A program made the position numbers and the translations under genes. A stretch of 64,000 nucleotides of DNA from Paenibacillus sp. PCH8 (GTDB lineage: Bacteria; Bacillota; Bacilli; Paenibacillales; Paenibacillaceae): the NCBI RefSeq assembly GCF_002968835.1, contig NZ_PKQK01000001.1, forward strand, positions 434,001 through 498,000, in the 5' to 3' direction. Under the pieces are notes generated by a model, which had not been told where the DNA came from, made no database searches, and saw only the letters and a list, made by a program, of their open reading frames with translations. Positions 8,886 to 17,927 of this stretch are shown one piece after another. Every line of letters starts with the position of its first letter. Position 1 is the stretch's first letter.

Positions 8886-9818
8886 ATGAATATTTCACAC
8901 ACTCGGGGATACGCTTATATCGCAGCTGTACTGTATGCGGCTATTATCGGCCTATCCTTTTTATTTGTTAAAATGACCGTCACTGTAGCTCATCCCATTG
9001 ATGTGCTCGCGCACCGCTTCGCCCTGTCGCTGATCGTTGTTAGCATTCCTGTAATTACGGGTTGGATCAAAATCCGACTTACCCTTCGTGATCTGTACCG
9101 AATTATTCCAATGGGCTTGTTGTCTCCTGTCTTGTTTTTTGCCTTTCAAGCCTTCGGACTTGTATCGTCGAGCTCATCTGAGGCCGGAATTATTCAGGCC
9201 ATGGCTCCTGTGTTCACACTCGTTCTCGCGTCTGTCTTCCTGAAGGAGCGCACGTCCACGATGCAGAAGATGTTCCTGCTTCTCTCGGTTGTTGGTGTGG
9301 TTTATATTCTCATGATGCAAGGAAGCGGCATGTCTTTGGGCAATGTCAAAGGCATTGCGTTATTACTGCTATCCACGGTCTGTTTTGCAGGCTACGGTGT
9401 GTTAGCAAGACCGCTGGCACAGCAATATAAACCAATGGAATTAACATGGGTCACGCTGATGGTTGGTTGTATTGTATTTAACGCAGCCTCCCTGATAAGA
9501 CATGCTTCCAGCGGTTCAATGATAGATTACATTAAACCACTTGGAGACGCCTCCTATCTCGGTGCACTTGCTTACCTGGCAATCCTCTCCACCATGATTT
9601 CCACCCTGCTCGCGAGTTATGCCCTGACCCATCTGGAGGCATCCCGGATGAGTGTATTCAGCAATCTGTCCACGCTCATCTCGATCTTAGGTGGTGCATG
9701 GATACTGCATGAACCTGTTGGTGGTTACCACTATATTGGAGCATTGCTGATCATCGCCGGTGTGCTTGGCACCAATATGAGCGGCCGCAAACCGAAGAAA
9801 CTTCCTAGAATAGCCTGA
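8886..9818 (+). CDS. EamA/DMT-family transporter
   Basis: Integral membrane protein of 310 aa with ten predicted helices in two EamA halves (about residues 8-145 and 158-300), the drug/metabolite transporter fold. Each half carries the expected motifs, for example 'AGIIQAMAPVFTLVLASVFLKER' and 'SVFSNLSTLISILGGAWILHEP'. GGAGGAG precedes the ATG by 5 nt. It is divergent from a MocR regulator, an arrangement typical of amino acid or vitamin-related exporters under PLP-dependent control. The substrate is unknown. Confidence 0.9.
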   Translation: MNISHTRGYAYIAAVLYAAIIGLSFLFVKMTVTVAHPIDVLAHRFALSLIVVSIPVITGWIKIRLTLRDLYRIIPMGLLSPVLFFAFQAFGLVSSSSSEAGIIQAMAPVFTLVLASVFLKERTSTMQKMFLLLSVVGVVYILMMQGSGMSLGNVKGIALLLLSTVCFAGYGVLARPLAQQYKPMELTWVTLMVGCIVFNAASLIRHASSGSMIDYIKPLGDASYLGALAYLAILSTMISTLLASYALTHLEASRMSVFSNLSTLISILGGAWILHEPVGGYHYIGALLIIAGVLGTNMSGRKPKKLPRIA

Positions 9819-9903
9819 TCCAACTACAGGCTGTCTGTATGAAGTGCTTCAATCACGTTAACACTGCTGAGGACAGTTTATTGGGAAAAGGAGACCCCTC
9901 AGC

Positions 9904-11010
9904 ATGAAACGAACACAGCCTTCTTTTTTGCAAGCCATGATGTTGATCATGTTGTCCGTTGGCCTGATCAGCCATGTGCTGATTATTCCTGCCCTTTTGG
10001 CTACGGCCAAAAGGGATTCTTGGATTTCCGTACTTTTATCGACCGGACCATATCTGATCTTTGCACTGATGCTTGCTTATGTCTCTCGTTTCCTTCAGCA
10101 TCAAACCCTGCATGAATGGCTGTCCTCCCGTCTTGGCAAACCTGTTGGCCTACTCTTTCGAATCGGAAACACTCTCTTTTTTCTTAGCGTGATCTATTTT
10201 ACCCTGCACGACACGACAACATGGGCCAAAACAAACTACCTGACAGAAACGCCAATCGTGGTTACGAGCATTGCCTTGATGTCCCTCTGTGCTTACACTG
10301 CATTTAAAGGTATTCGCTCGTTGGCATTTACGGCAGGGTTGGTTCTGCCACTGGTCGTGCTGCTGGGCTTCTATGTTGCTATTGTAAATACCCAATACAA
10401 GGATTACAGCCGCCTGTTGCCTGTGCTTGAACATGGTTGGCATCCCGTGCTTAATGGTATGATATACAGTCTTGCAGGTATGTTTGAGTTGCTCTTTATC
10501 TGGTATATTCAACCCCACCTCACCAAGCGTATACGTGTATGGCAGTATCTGATGCTCGCACTCATTATTGTTGGGCTAACGATCGGCCCACTCATTGGGG
10601 CCATTGTGGAATTCGATCCTTTTGAGGCTGCCAAGATGCGATATCCTGCCTTTGAAGAATGGCGTATTGCTTCCCTGGGGAAATATATTGCACAGACAGA
10701 CTTCTTTTCTATCTACCAATGGCTCGCAGGCTCTTTCACCCGAATCAGTCTTGCCATGTATATTGTGGTAGAAATATGGAATATTAAGAGCGCCACCAGA
10801 AGGCTGATCGGTTGTATCTCGTTAGGTGTTTTTTTTATTCTTACCATGTTGTACCCTCTGGATGATATGACCTTCGAGAAGCTTCTGGTCGATTACATAT
10901 TCCCGTTCAATCTCATGTACTTGAGCGGGCTTGCGATTATAGCTACGACGGTTGCCTTTATTCATTCACGCCATCAGAGGAGGAAACATCATGGAGCCCC
11001 AACCGATTGA
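9904..11010 (+). CDS. GerAB-family germinant receptor permease subunit
   Basis: Membrane protein of 368 aa with about ten helices, full length for the GerAB/GerKB family. It is the permease-like subunit of a germinant receptor in the spore inner membrane and is expected to recognise the nutrient. 'TFEKLLVDYIFPFNLMYLSGLAII' near the end resembles other members. AAGGAG lies 10 nt before the ATG. It is the first gene of a B-A-C operon; the A gene begins inside its last 20 bases. Expression in the forespore under sigma-G is expected for the family, but no convincing sigma-G promoter was found. Confidence 0.92.
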   Translation: MKRTQPSFLQAMMLIMLSVGLISHVLIIPALLATAKRDSWISVLLSTGPYLIFALMLAYVSRFLQHQTLHEWLSSRLGKPVGLLFRIGNTLFFLSVIYFTLHDTTTWAKTNYLTETPIVVTSIALMSLCAYTAFKGIRSLAFTAGLVLPLVVLLGFYVAIVNTQYKDYSRLLPVLEHGWHPVLNGMIYSLAGMFELLFIWYIQPHLTKRIRVWQYLMLALIIVGLTIGPLIGAIVEFDPFEAAKMRYPAFEEWRIASLGKYIAQTDFFSIYQWLAGSFTRISLAMYIVVEIWNIKSATRRLIGCISLGVFFILTMLYPLDDMTFEKLLVDYIFPFNLMYLSGLAIIATTVAFIHSRHQRRKHHGAPTD

Positions 11011-12460
11011 CACCACGTCCCATGAAACACTGCTTGCCTCTTTGAAAGAGCAGTTCGACCCGTGTGCAGATGTAGTTATTCAAACCTTTCCAGTCCAAAA
11101 TGAAACGGATCTGCCTGTCATATTACTCTATTGTGATGGTCTGGTTGATGGCAAACAAATCAACCAGTTCATTATCCCCCGTCTTGAACAGCACTCTTTG
11201 ATCATGGAACAATTACATCCCAAAGAATTGGGATTAACCTTAAATCCAATCGAGAATCTCACGGATGCAAAGAAACTTAATCTATTGATATTTAGCGGAC
11301 AACTGCTGATTATCTTCGGCAATGGCGTTCAGTCCTGCAGTCTGGATATCGCTGACATTCCTGGACGCAGCCCTGAAGAATCAGCCATTGAGACATCGGT
11401 CAAAGGGCCCCGTGATGGATTTACCGAAGAACTGGGGACCAATGTCGCCCTCGTTCGCAAACGAATGAAAACCTCATCGATGTGTTATGAAAAATATGTT
11501 AAAGGCGGACGTACACAGACAGCTATTGGGCTTTTATATATTAAGGACATTATCAATCCTGACATTATTGAAGAAGCACGTAACAATCTCGATCAGATCG
11601 AGATTGATGGCATTTTGGGTACCTCCATTATGGAACGGGCGGTTATGGGAGGGGTTCGGAGTATTTTCCCACTCACAGATAACACGGAACGACCTGATTA
11701 TGTTGTGGATTCGCTGTTAAACGGGCGTTTTGCCGTTCTGACCGAAGGTTCTCCCGTAGCGGTTATTGCACCGACTACCCTTTTCAATCAATTGAAATCT
11801 CCGGAAGACGAGAGCACACCCTTTTTCATCGTTACCTTTGAACGAATTCTGCGTATATCCGGACTGCTGATCGCCTGTTTCTTTCCTGCCTTCTATATCG
11901 CGCTGACCAGCTTCAATGTGGAACAGATCCCCTTGCCTTTTCTGGCAACGATTGCGGGTACTCGGATGGGTCTGCCACTTCCAGTAACCCTGGAAGCATT
12001 CCTGATGATCTTTATGTTCGAACTCTTCAATGAAGCAGGTCGCAGGTTGCCACGTGCATTGGGGCAGACGGTTAGTGTAGTTGGGGGGCTTATCATTGGG
12101 GATGCTGCTATTCGTGCCGGGATTACGTCGCCTACAGTCATTGTCATGGTAGCCATCTCCGTCATCTCCAGCTACATTCTAGTGAACACTGTGCTCGGTG
12201 GAGCGACTTCCCAGATTCGAATTGGCATGCTCATTCTGTCTTCCATTCTTGGATTATTCGGATTCATGATTGGACTATTCGGATTGCTGGTGCACCTTGT
12301 ATCGTTGGAATGTTATGGTGTATCCTACCTGTCACCCGTGTCTCCCTACATTCCCGGAGACTTCACCCAGGCGATATCCATGCCCCCTTCCATGAAAAGA
12401 ACCCAGCGCCCGGCAGCACTGCACACCCAAGATTCCACACGTCGGAGGAACCGTCCGTGA
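10991..12460 (+). CDS. GerAA-family germinant receptor subunit
   Basis: A subunit of 489 aa. It has a soluble N-terminal region (about 1-280) containing 'GRSPEESAIETSVKGPRDGFTE' and 'EARNNLDQIEIDGILGTS', followed by about five membrane helices that include 'PLPFLATIAGTRMGLPLPVTLEAFLMIFMFELFNEAGRRLP', the hallmark of GerAA/GerKA/SpoVAF proteins (quoted in part only: LEAFLMIFMFELFNEAGRR). The ATG at 10991 follows AGAGGAGG and overlaps the permease gene by 20 bp. It forms the receptor complex with its flanking B and C partners. The frame continues upstream but without a ribosome site. Confidence 0.93.
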   Translation: MEPQPIDTTSHETLLASLKEQFDPCADVVIQTFPVQNETDLPVILLYCDGLVDGKQINQFIIPRLEQHSLIMEQLHPKELGLTLNPIENLTDAKKLNLLIFSGQLLIIFGNGVQSCSLDIADIPGRSPEESAIETSVKGPRDGFTEELGTNVALVRKRMKTSSMCYEKYVKGGRTQTAIGLLYIKDIINPDIIEEARNNLDQIEIDGILGTSIMERAVMGGVRSIFPLTDNTERPDYVVDSLLNGRFAVLTEGSPVAVIAPTTLFNQLKSPEDESTPFFIVTFERILRISGLLIACFFPAFYIALTSFNVEQIPLPFLATIAGTRMGLPLPVTLEAFLMIFMFELFNEAGRRLPRALGQTVSVVGGLIIGDAAIRAGITSPTVIVMVAISVISSYILVNTVLGGATSQIRIGMLILSSILGLFGFMIGLFGLLVHLVSLECYGVSYLSPVSPYIPGDFTQAISMPPSMKRTQRPAALHTQDSTRRRNRP

Positions 12461-13614
12461 ACAGATGGATGTCCATGAGCTGCCTTGTAATGGGCTGCTT
12501 GATCCTGCTCACAGGGTGCTGGGATTCCAAAGAGGTGCAGAGCATCAACTTCATTACAGCTATCGGAATAGACTATCAGGACAACCAGTATATTGCCTAT
12601 GCCCAGTTGATTGATTTCTCCAGTATCGCGAAACAGGAGGGACCCACTTCCCGCGAAGGCAGTCAAATCTGGATTGGGCAGGGTAAAGGCTCCACACTAA
12701 GTATGGCTATGAATAATCTGTATGAAACTGCACAGCAGCAGACATTATGGACGCATGTCAAAGCGATTGTTTTATCGAAAAATGCGCTAAACGGACGACT
12801 GGAGGATATATTCAACACGTTGCTTCATTCAGGTCAGCTGAGATATACACCCTGGATCTACGCGACGGAGCAAAACATCCCGGAAGTGCTCTCTGCCTCT
12901 GCTTTGCTGAACCAATCGGCCCAAACGATCGAACTATTCGAACCCATGAGGCTATATAAGCAGCATTCCGGATTTGAGCCCATCCGACTTCATCAGCTTC
13001 TCGATGGCCTGCGAGAGCCTGCTGCCGTTGTTCTTTTACCATCCGTCACGAATAAAAATCAGACTTGGTACAATGGGGATGAGGCTCCTTCCCTGATTAG
13101 AATGGATGGATTCTATGTCATCTCCAATGGAAAAAGTCAGGGTAAAGTTGCAGGTGCGGATGCAGATGGTACACGATACGTGAATTACGATCACGTATAT
13201 CAGTATCCATTGTACGTCCATGGAAGTGATGGGAAGACTCCTGATTTAACACTGATGCTTCATAATCCCAAGACCAGAATGAAGGTAAGGAAACGAGGAG
13301 ACGGGGTTACCTTCGATCTGATTACTTCGGTTAAAAGTACCATCATCGAGGATCATGGAACCTTCCGCTCTCCTCGTGTCATGGAACAGGAAGCCGGGAA
13401 ACAGATCGAGGCCCAGATCCGCAATACGTTTGAAAAGAATAAATCACGAAAGATTGATTCGTTCGGCCTTGTGGAACATCTCTATCGTCACAACCTTGCT
13501 CTATGGAAAGAGGAAGTCTACCAACGGACTAATCCACTCGAACGTCTCAAGCTCGGGAAAGTGGAAGTGCACATCGATATCCTTAACGCCAGTACGTATA
13601 AATACAGTAAGTGA
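12457..13614 (+). CDS. GerAC-family germinant receptor lipoprotein
   Basis: Lipoprotein of 385 aa, C subunit of the receptor. The signal peptide ends in the lipobox 'LLTGC', followed by 'WDSKEVQSINFITAIGIDY', the typical GerAC opening. The start is GTG at 12457, overlapping the A-gene stop by 4 bases (GTGA) and placed 8 nt after GGAGG; the longer open frame from 12310 lies entirely within the A gene and would hide the signal peptide. The operon order B-A-C differs from the classic A-B-C. A strong terminator follows. Confidence 0.92.
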   Translation: MNRWMSMSCLVMGCLILLTGCWDSKEVQSINFITAIGIDYQDNQYIAYAQLIDFSSIAKQEGPTSREGSQIWIGQGKGSTLSMAMNNLYETAQQQTLWTHVKAIVLSKNALNGRLEDIFNTLLHSGQLRYTPWIYATEQNIPEVLSASALLNQSAQTIELFEPMRLYKQHSGFEPIRLHQLLDGLREPAAVVLLPSVTNKNQTWYNGDEAPSLIRMDGFYVISNGKSQGKVAGADADGTRYVNYDHVYQYPLYVHGSDGKTPDLTLMLHNPKTRMKVRKRGDGVTFDLITSVKSTIIEDHGTFRSPRVMEQEAGKQIEAQIRNTFEKNKSRKIDSFGLVEHLYRHNLALWKEEVYQRTNPLERLKLGKVEVHIDILNASTYKYSK

Positions 13615-13626
13615 ATGTAATCCACA

Positions 13627-13670
13627 AGAAGACCCGTGACCTGCATTGGATGCCAGGTTACGGGTCTTCT
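13627..13670. terminator. Bidirectional terminator between gerC-like and ASRT genes
   Basis: 17-bp stem with one G-T pair (13627-13643 with 13654-13670), arms AGAAGACCCGT and ACGGGTCTTCT, and a 10-nt loop. It serves convergent transcription units. Confidence 0.82.
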
Positions 13671-13702
13671 GATTAATACATAGTGAAACCAAAGTGAAGA
13701 TG

Positions 13703-14125
13703 TTATCCTAACGGATACGCCATGACACTCATCAAAGCCAGCTCGGGCTGAGTCGTGTCCAAACGGCTGTATTGGATGATGACGGGGATGTTACTCGAAA
13801 CAGTTATGGCATAAGGTACACCCGGCGGGATGGACTCTTCTCCAGATCGGAGCGAGGCAGTACGAATATGTTGTGTCCTTCTCGCTGGCACCTCCGCTAG
13901 AATATCTTCGAGCGGTTCTCTGTCTTCAAAGTATATCGTGATGTGCAACTTCGCATCGTTTGCACCTGTGTTCAGTACACAGATGCTCTCGTGACTCTCC
14001 AGTGTGCCCCGGCTCTCCGGGGGAATGTAGCCATCCGGAATCACCCAGTAGGTGTGACCGTTTGCATTTGCTGGTGGAGCTGTCTTGTGGGCTGTATTGC
14101 CTTGTTCAGTCGGTTCTATTGTCAT
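13703..14125 (-). CDS. Anabaena sensory rhodopsin transducer (ASRT) family protein
   Basis: Soluble protein of 140 aa. After a ~22-residue polar leader it follows the ASRT fold closely: 'YWVIPDGYIPP', 'SHESICVLNTG', 'ITIYFEDREPL', 'VPARRTQHIR', 'NIPVIIQYSRLD' and 'ELALMSVMAYP' each match the Anabaena transducer as recalled. No opsin gene is present in the window. ASRT-like domains have been proposed to be small-molecule, possibly sugar-binding, modules. The gene is on the same strand just beyond a pectin-type sugar uptake and esterase cluster, which supports a carbohydrate link. GGAGG precedes the ATG by 7 nt. It may have its own promoter, because a ~600-bp repeat-rich gap separates it from the esterase. 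Confidence 0.85.
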   Translation of the reverse strand: MTIEPTEQGNTAHKTAPPANANGHTYWVIPDGYIPPESRGTLESHESICVLNTGANDAKLHITIYFEDREPLEDILAEVPARRTQHIRTASLRSGEESIPPGVPYAITVSSNIPVIIQYSRLDTTQPELALMSVMAYPLG

Positions 14126-14160
14126 GATATATCCTCCATCATTAAGTTAAATGCAGGGGC

Positions 14161-14651
14161 GTGGCTCCCAGGCCAGATGCTTCGGCGGGCGGATCGGGCT
14201 GTGGACCGCTGTTGGCTCGGGATTTCTTTTTCTTTTCCCCTTAGCTGGGGAAATCCCGCTCCAAAGGCGGACGCTCCGCTCCCACTGCTCCGATTCCGCC
14301 CTTCTTCGCTGCCTTGCTCGCCTTAACTGATTTAAAAGATTATTGCCTTCGCTATTCGCTGGGCAACTTTGCTGGCTCGTTACTTCGTTTAACTCGCTGC
14401 ATCTTTCAAAACATGGTAGCTCGCGGGGCTTCCGCTTCAGCGGGCGGTTCGGGCTATGGGCCGCTGTTGGCTCGGGATTTCTTTTTATTTCCCCTCAGCT
14501 GGGGAAATCCCGCTCCAAAGGCGGACGCTTCGCTCCCACTGCTCCGATTCCGCCCTTCTTCGCTGCCTTGCTCGCCTTAACTGATTTAAAAGATTATTGC
14601 CTTCGCTCTTCGCTGGGCAACTTTGCTGGCTCATTACTTCGTTAACTCGCT
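14161..14651. repeat. Two-copy direct repeat, ~236 bp each
   Basis: Copy 1 (about 14161-14397) and copy 2 (about 14416-14651) are direct repeats offset by 254-255 bp, more than 90% identical by eye over 'CTGTTGGCTCGGGATTTC' through 'CCTTGCTCGCCTTAACTG' and on to the ends. One indel lies in a T-rich run. Each copy contains an imperfect hairpin GGGATTT...CCCC...GGGG...AAATCCC. Open frames here encode the same odd peptide twice and are not credible genes. The region fills the gap between the esterase and ASRT genes. Confidence 0.88.
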
Positions 14652-14667
14652 TAACGAAATTACAGAA

Positions 14668-14697
14668 GCACAGGACTTAAAATCCTGCTGTAGCTGA
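14668..14697 (+). other. tRNA-Leu(UAA) fragment (anticodon arm)
   Basis: Thirty bases match the anticodon-arm and variable-loop start of the Bacillus-type tRNA-Leu(UAA), with two differences by recollection. The stem is CAGGA/TCCTG around loop CTTAAAA, anticodon TAA. The D-arm, T-arm and acceptor stem are absent, so this is not a functional tRNA. It directly follows the duplicated repeat and could be an integration or recombination scar. Confidence 0.5.
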
Positions 14698-14736
14698 TCT
14701 TCTAGAGCCGTAGAATTAAGTCCTCTAATGATACTT

Positions 14737-15975
14737 CTACCGCAGATACATCTGCAACGGTTGCAGTTGCAACTCGCGGATGGCTTCGGCCACCTGTGCA
14801 GCAAGGCGACGCGCACCGCGTTCCTGGAAATGCGTGTTATCCTCCACGCCTGACGGGAAGTTCATGTACTCTCCTGGAAGCACCCACATGAAGTCCTCCT
14901 TGCTGCCTTCCACACCCGCCTGCTCGAACAGAAGACGGCTGCGTTCAGCCAGGTCGATCAGCGGAACATCTTCCTCTTCTGCCAGTTCACGCACAGCGAT
15001 GATATAATCGCCATGAGTGTCGGTCAATGTGCCGTCATTCGCGAAATATCGCCTGTGCACGGGTGTCACAAGCACCGGACGTGCCTTGACTTCACGGGCC
15101 GCATCGATATACTTTTTCAAATGTTCCTTATATGTTGTGAATGCGCCTGTCCCACGTTCAGGGTCCGGCTTCTCATCGTTATGTCCGAATTGAATAAACA
15201 AAAAATCGTCTGGCTTGATCCTCTCCATAATGACATCAAGTCTACCTTCATTAATGAAACTGCGGGAGCTTCGGCCCGATTGGGCATGATTATCCACGGC
15301 CACATCATGTTTAAACTGTGCAGGCAACAGCTGACCCCAACCGCAATACGGATACCCACTCTCCGGCTGATCTGTTACCGTTGAATCTCCGGCAATAAAT
15401 ACAGTCATCGTCTGATTCGCAAGGGTAATCTCCAATGCATTAATTCTTGGCGCAGGACCGGAGAATGACAGACGAAGCCTGCCTCCACGAACAACAACTG
15501 AGAATCGGACCTCTGCACATTGCCCGGGAAGGGTACGAATCGTTGGAAGCATAAGCCTGCCTTCACCGGCTTTGACCCGTGTTATGGTCTCGGCTAACTC
15601 ATCTCCTGCAATTAGTAATACTTGATACGTTCCGTCAGGAAGATCCACGATGAATGATGCTTTGAGCGGAATACAGAAGCTTGAACGCAATCGGGCAGAC
15701 GTGGTCGTCTGCCCCTGAGTGCTATGTTGCTGATTCGCGGTATCCTGCATTTCGTCATCACCGATCCGTTGTTTCTCATACACCAGAGACCCCGCTTCGA
15801 ATCCATATCCTCCACGTTCCTCATACGCAGTTGCTGCAGTCACTTTCAGATACTCCGCTGTCTCATCAGCTCTTCCCGAGTCGGGTCCGAAGTTAAACTT
15901 CCAGTTGCTAACGGACACTTCGTGGCCCTCTGCCGTCGCCTCAACGACGACCTGACTACCCTGGGCTTTATTCAA
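14737..15975 (-). CDS. Rhamnogalacturonan acetylesterase-like SGNH hydrolase (CE12)
   Basis: Esterase of 412 aa expected to remove acetyl groups from rhamnogalacturonan or its oligosaccharides, as in B. subtilis YesT. The N-terminal ~190 residues form a beta-rich, galactose-binding-like domain. The SGNH domain then shows 'FIAGDSTVTDQ' (nucleophile Ser near 198), 'AQSGRSSRSF', 'FIQFGHND' and the catalytic 'DNTHF'. There is no signal peptide, so it probably acts inside the cell on imported oligomers. The start is taken as TTG at 15975, 8 nt after AGGAGG; the in-frame GTG at 15984 overlaps that ribosome site. It is the last gene of the transporter operon. Confidence 0.88.
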   Translation of the reverse strand: MNKAQGSQVVVEATAEGHEVSVSNWKFNFGPDSGRADETAEYLKVTAATAYEERGGYGFEAGSLVYEKQRIGDDEMQDTANQQHSTQGQTTTSARLRSSFCIPLKASFIVDLPDGTYQVLLIAGDELAETITRVKAGEGRLMLPTIRTLPGQCAEVRFSVVVRGGRLRLSFSGPAPRINALEITLANQTMTVFIAGDSTVTDQPESGYPYCGWGQLLPAQFKHDVAVDNHAQSGRSSRSFINEGRLDVIMERIKPDDFLFIQFGHNDEKPDPERGTGAFTTYKEHLKKYIDAAREVKARPVLVTPVHRRYFANDGTLTDTHGDYIIAVRELAEEEDVPLIDLAERSRLLFEQAGVEGSKEDFMWVLPGEYMNFPSGVEDNTHFQERGARRLAAQVAEAIRELQLQPLQMYLR

Positions 15976-16040
15976 AAGGAACACCCTCCTTGTTTAACTT
16001 TCGTAAACTTTCATTCGGGCTTGGAGCCAGTGAATCCTGC

Positions 16041-16880
16041 TTAACCTTTCAGTCCGCTGGTACTCATCCCTTGAACAATTTGTTTCTGGAAGATGAAGAA
16101 TACAGCGACAACCGGAACCAGACTTACGATAGACATCGCGAACATCGCACCCCAGTTTGAAGCGGATTCGCTATCCAGGAACATTTTCAGTGCCATCGAT
16201 ACGGTATATTTATCCGGTGAGTTCAGGTACAATACCGGACCGAGCAGATCCTCCCATCTCCAGTAGAAGGAGAAGATGGCTGCTGTCGCCAGCGAAGACT
16301 TGATCAGCGGCATAATAATCTGAATATACAATCTGAATTTGTTACATCCATCAATGGTTGCGGCCTCATCCAGCTCTTTCGGGATGGTTCGAATGAACTG
16401 CACCATAAGGAAGATGAAGAACGGCATTCCAAAGAATGTTGGTACAACAATCGGCAGAATGCTATTCAGCCAACCCAATTTCGTGAAGATAATGTACTGA
16501 GGAACCAATACAACATCATGTGGCAACATCAGCGTCAACATCATCAAGGAAAACCAGAAGGTACGACCTTTGAAGTGAAGTCTGGCAAAACCAAATGCGA
16601 TCAGCGATGACGAAATGACAGCACCGATTGTGGAAATGATGACAATAACAAGTGAATTCGTGATGTAGTCCATAAACGGTCTTCCAGCTGTGCCTTTCCA
16701 ACCATCCACATAGTTACTCCAGATCCAATCCGTCGGAAACAAAGTATCCGCAGTGACGAAGATCGTACGGCTTTCCTTGAAGGAGCTGAATAGCATCCAA
16801 AGTACCGGATAGAGCATCAGGAGGGCAAGAGCTGCAACGAAAACGTGATAAATGGGCCATTTTACATTTCTCCAAACCAT
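16041..16880 (-). CDS. Carbohydrate ABC transporter permease, MalG/YesQ type
   Basis: Membrane protein of 279 aa with six predicted helices and the EAA loop '[20 protein letters not shown]', which docks the ATPase. It starts 2 bases after the partner permease stops, with AAGGAGGG overlapping the end of that gene, so both are made together. It belongs to the CUT1 family of oligosaccharide importers. No ATPase gene is in the cluster; such systems in Bacillus share the MsmX ATPase. With the binding protein and esterase, the likely cargo is a pectin-derived oligosaccharide (inferred). Confidence 0.93.
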   Translation of the reverse strand: MVWRNVKWPIYHVFVAALALLMLYPVLWMLFSSFKESRTIFVTADTLFPTDWIWSNYVDGWKGTAGRPFMDYITNSLVIVIISTIGAVISSSLIAFGFARLHFKGRTFWFSLMMLTLMLPHDVVLVPQYIIFTKLGWLNSILPIVVPTFFGMPFFIFLMVQFIRTIPKELDEAATIDGCNKFRLYIQIIMPLIKSSLATAAIFSFYWRWEDLLGPVLYLNSPDKYTVSMALKMFLDSESASNWGAMFAMSIVSLVPVVAVFFIFQKQIVQGMSTSGLKG

Positions 16881-16882
16881 CG

Positions 16883-17785
16883 TTACTTCCCTCCTTCTGA
16901 TTCATAGAACACCCAGTACTTGGATGTTAAGAATACCGCTACTGTAAGTCCACCAATCATAAGAAGCATGATCCAGGCCATTGCCGAAGCATAACCCATG
17001 TTGTTAAACATAAAGGCCTGACGGAACAGATACAGGGAGTACAGCATGGTACCATCCATGGGACCGCCTTCTCCTTTGGAGATAATATAAGCAGGTACAA
17101 ACGTCATGAATGCACCAATCGTTTGCATAATCATATTGAATAGTACGATCGGGCTAAGGAGCGGCAAGGTGATGCTGAAAAATTTACGAACAGGATTCGC
17201 ACCATCCACACCTGCTGCCTCGTACATCTCAGTGGGGATATTTTTGAGACCAGCCAGGAAGATCAACATGGACGAACCGAACTGCCACACAGACAGTGAG
17301 ATGAGCATAACCAGAGATGCATTCGGGTCACCGAACCAGCTGATCGGCCCAATCCCGATGGCTGATAGTGCGCTGTTGACCACACCTTCATTGCTGAAAA
17401 GGTTCCGCCACATAATGGATACGGCTACACTACCACCGATGATGGATGGCAGGTAATACAAGGTTCGGTACGTTCCAACCATGCGAGAGCCGGTATTCAG
17501 TATCATCGCTACGAAGAGAGCAAAGACCAACCTTAACGGTACCCCAATAAATACATACAGAAATGTTACCTTGACCGAGTTCCAGTATTTCGGGTCATCA
17601 AAAAACATTTTGGTGTAGTTGTCCATCCCAATCCACCGCGGGGAAGTGAACAAGTTATAACTCGTGAACGACATGTATAGGGAAACAAACATGGGGATTA
17701 GCGTAAAGCCCAGAAAGCCAATAATAAATGGGCTAATAAACGCATATCCGGTTAAGTTTCTACGTAACGACGAATACTGCCTCAA
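16883..17785 (-). CDS. Carbohydrate ABC transporter permease, MalF/YesP type
   Basis: Membrane protein of 300 aa, six helices, with the EAA motif '[20 protein letters not shown]'. It is the first of the two CUT1 permeases and pairs with the product of 16041-16880. The ATG is preceded by an AAGGAGG site. It follows the binding-protein gene after a 142-bp gap holding a hairpin (17846-17886), which could lower permease expression relative to the binding protein. The substrate is inferred from neighbours only. Confidence 0.93.
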   Translation of the reverse strand: MRQYSSLRRNLTGYAFISPFIIGFLGFTLIPMFVSLYMSFTSYNLFTSPRWIGMDNYTKMFFDDPKYWNSVKVTFLYVFIGVPLRLVFALFVAMILNTGSRMVGTYRTLYYLPSIIGGSVAVSIMWRNLFSNEGVVNSALSAIGIGPISWFGDPNASLVMLISLSVWQFGSSMLIFLAGLKNIPTEMYEAAGVDGANPVRKFFSITLPLLSPIVLFNMIMQTIGAFMTFVPAYIISKGEGGPMDGTMLYSLYLFRQAFMFNNMGYASAMAWIMLLMIGGLTVAVFLTSKYWVFYESEGGK

Positions 17786-17845
17786 TGGAACGAACCTCCT
17801 TCATGGATCTGCTTGCTTCCTTAGCCCTTTCTTCGGTCATCTGGA

Positions 17846-17886
17846 CGGGGAAAGGCCCTCGCAGTTAGCGAGTAGCCCCATTCCCG
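17846..17886 (-). other. Intercistronic hairpin between binding-protein and permease genes
   Basis: Imperfect stem with an outer CGGGAA/TTTCCCCG region and inner CTCGC/GCGAG around a TAACT loop, with no T run downstream. It looks like an mRNA-stabilising or attenuating hairpin rather than a full terminator, as found between malE- and malF-like genes. Confidence 0.45.
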
Positions 17887-17927
17887 ACCATCCCTGCAAG
17901 TGGGACGAGCAAGCTATCATTCAGCTG

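Noticed and set aside
10952..10990. Longer N-terminus for the GerAA-like gene
   Set aside because: The ATG at 10991 has a strong AGAGGAGG site, while the upstream start has none.
13943..14645. Plus-strand open frames over the duplicated repeat
   Set aside because: They encode the same low-complexity peptide twice because the DNA is duplicated, and partly overlap the ASRT gene; no credible start.
14668..14697. Complete tRNA gene
   Set aside because: Only the anticodon arm and the start of the variable loop are recognisable; there is no acceptor stem, D-arm or T-arm.
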